Below are positions 57,309 to 64,000 of a DNA stretch of 64,000 nt, one piece after another. A model generated the notes under the pieces. The model was not told the origin of the DNA. It searched no databases and worked only from the letters and a program-made list of their open reading frames with translations. Location: positions 2,790,001-2,854,000 of the forward strand of contig OZ218950.1 in NCBI GenBank assembly GCA_965112735.1, given 5' to 3'. The stretch comes from Phaeosaccion multiseriatum. Taxonomy: Eukaryota > Ochrophyta, other classes. The position numbers were made by a program, and so were the translations under genes. How positions within the stretch are numbered: position 1 is the first letter of the stretch; each line of letters begins with the position of its first letter.

Positions 57309-58122
57309 ATGGCGGAGACAATGTTCAACGATGCGGCGTTTGAGGTGGAGGCACCTCATGTGAAGTATTCGCCCAACTTTATCGAAGCCGACTACGTGTA
57401 CCAGTCCACAAGGGTAGAAGGGAACAAGGTCAAGCCCACGGAGAAGAAGTACACCTTCAAGACGGCCCGGAAGGTGCCCAAGACGGGCATAATGCTGGTG
57501 GGGTGGGGGGGAAACAACGGGACGACAGTGACTGCAGGCATTGTCGCCAACAAGAACAGTGAGTGACCTGCCAGGGGTACAGCTGTGCTCTTGCTTCGCC
57601 TCCCAGCTGCGAAGTATGGAGTCTTGGCTGGTTCCGAGGAAATGATACAGCAGGCGTCAGGGTGTGGTCTAAAGGTGTCTAAACGAGAGCCTTTTCTCCC
57701 GGGCTTGCTGTCTTGCTCCTTCGTACGTTATTACCGGCTGGGTAGAGAGCGCAACAGCCACCGTCACTTGCGCACGGCAGACCGAGACTTCGTCGGCCGC
57801 CACCCCCTTACCTGTTGCGTTCTTCTGCCCCGCCCCCGCCTCCTCCCCCCCCCCGCCTCCACACAGACATGACGTGGAGCACCAAGGAGGGCGAGAAGAA
57901 GGCCAACTACTGGGGCAGCGTGGTCATGGCCTCCACTGCCAAGCTCGGCATGGATGAGGACGGGAATGCCGTGCACGTGCCCTTCCGCAACCTCCTCCCC
58001 ATGGTGCACCCTAACGACATGGTGGTGGGCGGATGGGACATCTCAAAGATGAACCTCGCAGATGCCATGAAGAGGAGGTGGGTGGGAGGCTGGGGAGGGG
58101 AGGGAAGGGGGTAGGGTCCCTC

Positions 58123-58170
<48 letters not shown>

Positions 58171-61164
58171 ACCAGGCGTAGAGGATGGATACATATCCCC
58201 TCTCTCTCTTCCTCCTTTCTATCCAGCGAAGTCACAACCTCACGCCCCCCCCCCCTTCACCCTCTGTGACGATCCCGCTGTTCATCATTTTGTGCGCGTG
58301 CTGCTGTTACTGCTGCTGCTGCTGCTGCTGCTGCTGTTTTGGATGCTTCGGATTTGGATTGAATGACACAGCTGTGTCCTCGATTACAATCTGCAGGAGA
58401 AGCTTCGGCCCGAGATGGAGAAGATGGTGCCCCTGCCCTCCATCTATTTCCCAGACTTCATCGCGGCCAACCAGGTGTGTTGGTAGTATGTGCTCTGTGC
58501 TGTGAGGTGGTGGGTACTCTCCACAGGGGGAAGAAGTAGTTGAAGGGTTTCGGAGGAGACGAGCACGACTTGGGGGGGAGGGGGGTTGTTCACAACTAAA
58601 CTTGAGATTGCAGAACTCTTTCCTTCCTCCTCCACGCCAATCACCCCCCCTTCCCTCCTGTTCCCCCCCCCGCGGCAGGTGGACCGGGCTGACAACGTGC
58701 TGAAGGGATCTAAGCAGCAGCAGATGGACACCATCCGGAAGAACATTCGCGACTTCAAGCATACGCACCAGCTTGACAAGGTCATTGTGTTGTGGACGGC
58801 CAACACGGAACGCTTCAGCAGCGTGGAAGAGGGCATCAACGACACTGCGGAGAACTTGCTCAGTGCCATTCAGAGGGGCGAGGCCGAGGTGTCTCCTTCC
58901 ACGGTAAGGAGGGAGGGAGGGAGGGAGGGAGGGAAGAAGAAGGAAGAAGGAAGAAAGGAAGGAAGCAGAGCGTAGCGCACGTAGTTTTCCCCTCTTTCTT
59001 TTTTCTTCTCTTTCCTTCTGCTTGCTTTTCATTTTTCTTTCGCTTTCTTCCGAAGGTGTTTGCGTGTGCGAGCATTCTGGAGGGTAGCACGTACATCAAC
59101 GGCTCTCCGCAGAACACCTTCGTACCCGGGGTCATTCAGCTCGCAGAGCAGCACAAGGTAGGTGGAGATGGATTGTTGCAAGACACACCCTGCTGTCGTT
59201 TGCTGAGTAGCTCATCCTCCTCCTCCTCCTCCTCCTCCTCCTCTTCCTCCCCCTCCTCCTCCTACTCCCCCTCCTCTCCCTCCTTCTCCTCCTCCCCTCG
59301 CTACCCCTCCTACCCTCCCCATGGACAGGTGTTTGTGGCTGGCGACGACTTCAAGTCCGGTCAGACGAAGATGAAGTCAGTCATGGTGGACTTCTTGGTC
59401 AATGCCGGGATCAAGCCCGTCTCCATCGTGTCCTACAACCACCTCGTAAGTTGCAGTTTCGATTTCAATTTAGTGGACCTCTCTTTCCCAATTAGACCAG
59501 CGAGTGTCGTGCAACGCCATCACGTACTGACGAGCACGTACTGACGAGATCTGTGTGTGTGTCTGTCCGCCTGTTGTCTCCCTGCCATCCTTTCTGTTTG
59601 TCTCCGCTATGTCTGTTGTACTCTTTGCCCTTGTACGCTCCTCGGTCTTGTTTCCTTTTTTATCTTCCTTCCTCTTCTTTTTGTTTCATCTGTCTGTTTG
59701 CACCAGGGCAACAACGACGGCAAGAACCTGTCTGCCCCTCAGCAGTTCCGCTCCAAGGAGATTTCCAAGTCAAACGTCGTGGTGAGTTAGGGAGGGCGGG
59801 AGTGAGTGAGTTAGTTAGGAGTGAGACTATGAATGAGTGAGTAGGTAGGAGTGAGTGAGTGAGTGAGTGAGTGAGTGAGTGAGTGAGTGAGTGAGTGAGT
59901 GAGTAGGCCGGAGTGAGTAGGCCGGAGTGAGTAGGCCGGAGTGAGTAGGCCGGAGTGAGTGAGTGAGTAGGCTGGAGTGAATGAGTCAGTGAGTCAGTAA
60001 GTCAATGAGTCAAGGCTCCGCTCCACTCCTCATCATCTCCCCTGTCCACTCAACTCACTTTCCTCATCCTCTCCCTCTTTGGTGTAATACCCCTCTTGTC
60101 CCCTCTGCTCCACTCGGTTCCCTCCCCTCTTGTCCCCTCTACTCCACTCTGTTCCCTCCCCTCTTGTCCCATCGTGTCTATACAGGACGACATGGTGGCG
60201 TCCAACCCCCTCCTGTTCGAAGAGGACGAGCACCCGGATCACGTGGTGGTGATCAAGTATGTGCCATATGTGAAGGACTCCAAGCGGGCCATGGACGAGT
60301 ACACCAGCGAGATCTTCATGGGCGGCACGTGAGTGCGTGCGTGCGTGGGGCACCCAAGGAGTACAGAGAGAGGACAGGCTCCCTCTCCTCTTTTTTCCTC
60401 CCTCCTTCCGTCCCTCACCCACCCCGTCCCTCCCTCTCTTTGCCACGCACACGCACACACACACACGTATCGCAGAAACACAATCGTGATGCACAACACG
60501 TGCGAGGACTCGCTGCTGGCGTCGCCTCTGATTTACGACTTGGTCATCATGGCCGAGCTTGCAGAGCGCATTCAGGTCAAGGTGGAGGGGGAGGATGAAT
60601 GGGAGTCCTTCCACCCCGTGCTGTCCCTGCTCTCCTACATGCTCAAGGTACGGGAGTGCAAGTCAGTGTATTGGACTGGAGACATTGGGAGTAAGGCAAT
60701 GAGACGAAGCTTGCTTGACTCGCATGACTGACTCGCTTGCGTCGCTGTCAAATCATCGCCCACCCGCCACTATACTTCCACTTCCGCTGCGCCATGGCCC
60801 ACTTCCCCCCTAATACACCCACCGTAACAAACCCTGCACACCACAACTCCCCCCGTAACCCCGTCCCCCCCCCCCCCCCCCACCCACCCACACACGCACA
60901 CACACCACCCACACACCTCCCCCCTGCCAGGCGCCCCTTGTGCCCCCCGGTACCCCTGTGGTGAACGCGCTCTTCACTCAGCGCCAGTGCTGTATCAACG
61001 TGTTCCGAGCCTGTGTGGGCCTGGCCCCTGACAACCACATGACGCTGGAGCACCGCATCACCAGCGAAGTCAAGGCCATGACGCACGACGTGGGGCTTGG
61101 AAATGGCCCGAATGGCCCGACCGGCTCGAATGGCCAGCCCCCTGTGAAGAAGACCAAGCTATAG
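57309..61164 (+). CDS. INO1: Myo-inositol-1-phosphate synthase
   Basis: The enzyme converts glucose 6-phosphate to 1D-myo-inositol 3-phosphate with NAD+, the first step of inositol and phosphoinositide synthesis. Ten exons (57309-57558, 57867-58077, 58372-58474, 58679-58903, 59056-59157, 59329-59445, 59707-59781, 60186-60328, 60476-60647, 60931-61164) join in phase to 543 residues, the usual length. The NAD-binding loop is [14 protein letters not shown]. Other hallmarks are [70 protein letters not shown] and [13 protein letters not shown]. The ATG at 57309 was chosen over a GTG six nt upstream. Several introns are repeat-rich, but all exon junctions are canonical GT-AG. Confidence 0.97.
58118..58350. 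repeat. (CTG)n runs in MIPS intron 2
   Basis: CTG/TGC repeats at 58123-58171 and 58302-58340, separated by CT-rich sequence. Confidence 0.85.
59790..60010. repeat. (GAGT)n and a 14-bp tandem repeat in MIPS intron 7
   Basis: GAGT tetranucleotide repeat (59795-59905), then four near-identical copies of GAGTAGGCCGGAGT (about 59902-59960), then degenerate GAGT. Confidence 0.9.
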
Positions 61165-61726
61165 CGCTGTGAACAAGATGAACAAGACCAAGCCATCGGG
61201 AAGGGAGGCGAAGCAGGGAAGGGGGGGGGGGAGGGGGGGGGGTGACAACTGCTCTCCACTTTCCCCTTTTATTTGGGCAGGGAAGAGATTGTTGAAGGGT
61301 GAAGGAAACAAGGGGGCGGATCCATACCGTAGCAGGGGTGGACAGACGCTCAGAGGAGGGCTGACAGGAAGGGAAGAGCTTCCATCCAAGAGGAGGGCAG
61401 GGGTCGGGAAGGGGGGTGAGTGGGTGACTTAAGTTGGAGGGGGGGAGGAAAGAGAGGGGGGAACAAAGAACAAAGTAGTGTTCGCCCGCCTTCTCCGCTG
61501 CTTTCTGATGGAGTGGTGCGCTCGTCATGGTATCACTGGGAAAAGCAAAAACGCTTTCGTTATTTATGTTATTGAACTTGACTGATTCATCTTCATCACA
61601 ATTCTCACAGTACAGTAAGTAAGACTGGAGAGGCGTTTGTCCAAGCTGAAACCGTACGAAAGCAGTTGGTGATACAGCACAGCAGTTGGTGACACATGTA
61701 CAGCACAAACACACAACGATTGTCAG
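61165..61726. other. Convergent intergenic spacer
   Basis: About 560 bp between two facing stop codons, with GGGA/G-rich tracts at 61215-61245 and 61420-61460. No gene is supported. Confidence 0.5.
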
Positions 61727-61979
61727 TCAAAAGAGGCGGCGGTCCCAGCTGACTCCGTAGCGCGCCCACACATTGTACAAGACGCCGTGGCGCAGTGCAT
61801 ACAGAGCCACAGCCAGCGCTGCCTCCCCGTCCCCCACCACCCCGCCCCCGCCCTCCAGGCCTTGCCCCAGCGTGCGCAGAAGGTCCGCCCAGTCCCACGC
61901 GCCCAGCGTCAAGTACAGTAGCGCCCCGCCCGTCAGAGCGAGCACCGTAGAGGCTCCTTTCTGGCCGATCATCGTGCTG

Positions 61980-62020
<41 letters not shown>

Positions 62021-64000
62021 TGTTGCTGAAGCCAAAGCTGAAGCTGAAGCTTCCTTCTCCCCATCGCGAGGTCCTGCTGTTATATCACCAACTGCTGCGG
62101 CTAAGCTGTAGCTGGGCAAGGGGATACGCCACACGGGCATCCACTCCACCCCCTGCAGCGTGATGGTGCTCCCCTCCTCTGCCCCGAGGCGGCGCTCAAG
62201 CTCCCTTCGCATGCTTGGCATATGGCACGCTCCGTACAGCACGCCCACTGCGCTGCCCACATCAGCTGCCATCCCACCACCACCAGCAGCAGTGTTGACG
62301 CTCTCTTTCAAGGCTGCCGTGATGGCGTCAATTGCCTTGTAGTTCCGAGCTGATATGAGCACCGAAGCTTGGCCTGTGCCCAACAAGAGCAGGGATGGGA
62401 GAGCGTAGAGCAAAGTCTCGTTGAAACGTTGGTTCGTGACTGAGTAACACGGCCGATCGCCAACTCCAACAAGAACACCCAAAACCCGTAACCAATACAT
62501 AACCTATCCTCGGCTCCCTCTACACACACGAGATTCCTCCCCCCGCCCTTGATGAGATACTTCCTCCTTCCCAGCAAGCACCGTACCTCACTCACTCATT
62601 GATGCTTTTCTCTGCCTCAGATCCTTCCCCTCACCCTCATGTCCTTCCCCTCACTCACTCAGCGCACCATTTTCTTCCTTCCCTCCTTCCCCTCCCTCCC
62701 TCACTCCTTTTTACTACCTTCCCTCCTTCCCCTCCCTCCCTCAAGTACACCATTTCACTACCTTACCTCCGTTCCCACGCTCACTCAAGTGCCCTCTTTA
62801 CTACCTCATCTCCTTCCCCTCCCTCACTCGCTCAAGTGCTCCGTCTTACTGCCTTACCTCCTTCCCTCTCATTCCCTTCACTCACTAAAGTGCACTCTCT
62901 ACTACCTTACCTCCTTCCCTCTGGTTGGACACAAGCTGCTGCGCAAAGCACAGTCTCCGTGCCGTGCCCACATCTCCTCGCAACAAGCACTCCAGCACAC
63001 GCGACAGGAGAGAAGACAAGCCACCCGCTCTTGGAGAAGCTCTGCTCCAATCCAGGAGGATCATGTTCAGCTCCGGACAGGGCACGGCCCAGAGGAGAGC
63101 CCGCAGCAGCAAGATGGGCCCTCGCAGCACCCCTTGCAGGAAGGGCGAGGGCAGCACTGCCTGTTGTTCCTTCGCCCTGCCAGTTGTGAGGGCTTGCATC
63201 ACCTCCCGTATCTGGCCCACCCAAGGGGGAGTCGCGCCAAGTACAGACTCGCCCAACTGAGCCTGTGGGACACGGACACGGGGATGACATGAGAGGTATA
63301 CGGGATACATACGAGGGAAGGATGGGTGGGGGGAGTGGAGGGACGGAGGAGGGATGAAGGTCGGGTAGAGAAAGGGGGTCGGGAGGAGCGAAAGAATGCG
63401 AGAGAGGGAAAGAGGACGCAACGAACGGCACCATCGATGTGCGTGACCCAAAGGTGGTGAGGCCGGGCGCGTACGCTCAAGCCCAAAAGCCCGTGAGCTA
63501 CAGTTGCAGGCCCAACACTCCGTTCCTTCCTCCCCCAAATCCTCCCCTACACACACAGTCGTACCTGCATACCCTGTATGGTTTCCTTGGGTATATCAGC
63601 AAGATACCAGTGGTCGTGCGCCGTGTAATCGATGCAGCCCAGCTGTGTCTGCATGCCGTAGGTCGAGGCCATTTGTGACAACTCCTCCGTGGGCAGAAGC
63701 TGCTCCGCCACCTTTCTCCGCCCCCACGCGTCTTGCTTGATGTTCTTCTTGGACGTGATGAGCTCGTACAAGAAGTAGTCGTATCTACGGTCGTGGAAGA
63801 GAGGTAGAGCCGCGGGGGAAGGGCCTTCAACAGTCACTCCAAAAAAGGGCCCGCATCGGCCCGCATGCAATCGCCTTCAACTCCTCGCCCCGCGCCTCTC
63901 TCTCGTCAATCCGTCGCCTCCGCCCCACCCCGCACCCCCGTTTGCCTCACCTGAAGCTGTCTCTCGTAATCCTGTCAAAGAAAGCAGCGTCGCCGACGTG
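61727..64000 (-). CDS. TraB/TIKI-like membrane protein (5' end beyond the window)
   Basis: Four exons are visible: 64000-63951 (partial), 63784-63565, 63262-62911 and 62439-61727. They join in phase to about 444 residues. The first partial exon begins HVGDAAFFDRIT, and the next has YDYFLYELITSKKN. The fold continues with QLGCIDYTAHDHWYLADIPK, and later VGVLYGACHMPSMRREL. The HVGD...YE and YGACHMP motifs are those of the TraB/PrgY/GumN and TIKI superfamily, whose animal members are metalloproteases; algal and plant members are uncharacterised. Two hydrophobic segments (STVLALTGGALLYLTLGAW and AALAVALYALRHGVLYNVW) near the C-terminus suggest membrane anchoring. A Ser/Asn repeat (62005-62030) sits between the catalytic-type part and these segments. 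Confidence 0.75.
62640..62910. repeat. CT-rich repeats in a TraB-like intron
   Basis: Repeats of about 60 bp with TACCT(T/C)..TCCTTCCC and CACTCAAGTGC-like segments occur four to five times (about 62690-62910) next to the exon 3 donor. They look like a decayed minisatellite. Confidence 0.6.

Overview
This is a eukaryotic nuclear window of about 64 kb. The genes are split by many GT-AG introns, there is no operon layout, and the proteins include GINS1, CSN5, a nuclear-pore-like scaffold, aprataxin, HSF, a RING-LON E3 ligase and myo-inositol-phosphate synthase. GC-rich coding sequence, introns filled with microsatellites, an HSF-type factor and a multi-membrane class 3 lipase suggest a unicellular alga or a related protist. 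A stramenopile is my best guess, but this is inference; no marker gene settles the lineage. All exon models were built by reading splice junctions by eye. Reading phase closes across every model listed as spliced, but no transcript data were available.

Layout, left to right. 1-8.4 kb (+): 3' part of a very large, tentatively Nup188/Nup205-like gene. 8.6-10.0 kb (+): GINS1/PSF1. 10.4-11.0 kb (-): a frame-broken fragment of a large DNA virus major capsid protein. 11.9-21.4 kb (-): a 17-exon gene joining a multi-pass membrane module to a class 3 lipase domain. 21.6-22.7 kb (+): glutaredoxin, head-to-head with the lipase gene. 24.3-26.9 kb (+): an unrecognised type I membrane protein. 28.3-31.4 kb (-): CSN5, head-to-head with ARMC6 (31.7-35.3 kb, +). 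35.4-36.8 kb (+): aprataxin. 37.1-37.9 kb (-): a small zinc-finger/acidic-tail gene whose 5' end lies in a long inverted repeat (37.68-38.25 kb). 38.4-42.3 kb (+): kynurenine aminotransferase-like gene. 43.4-46.0 kb (+): HSF-type factor with Gln/His tracts. 46.9 kb: tRNA-Thr(CGT). 47.6-53.7 kb (+): a huge Lys/Glu/Gln/Arg-Ser-rich protein. 54.0-57.0 kb (-): RING-LON ligase, head-to-head with myo-inositol-1-phosphate synthase (57.3-61.2 kb, +). 61.7-64 kb (-): TraB/TIKI-like gene cut by the right edge.

The genes do not form one pathway. DNA maintenance (GINS1, aprataxin), protein turnover (CSN5, RING-LON), redox and stress (glutaredoxin, HSF) and metabolism (KYAT, MIPS, lipase) are interleaved, with three divergent pairs sharing short promoters. 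The most unusual items are the viral capsid relic, the near-perfect inverted repeat with two G-box cores at its tip, a 7-nt microexon supported by protein conservation, a widened JAMM loop in CSN5, and a splice donor triplicated in a tandem array.
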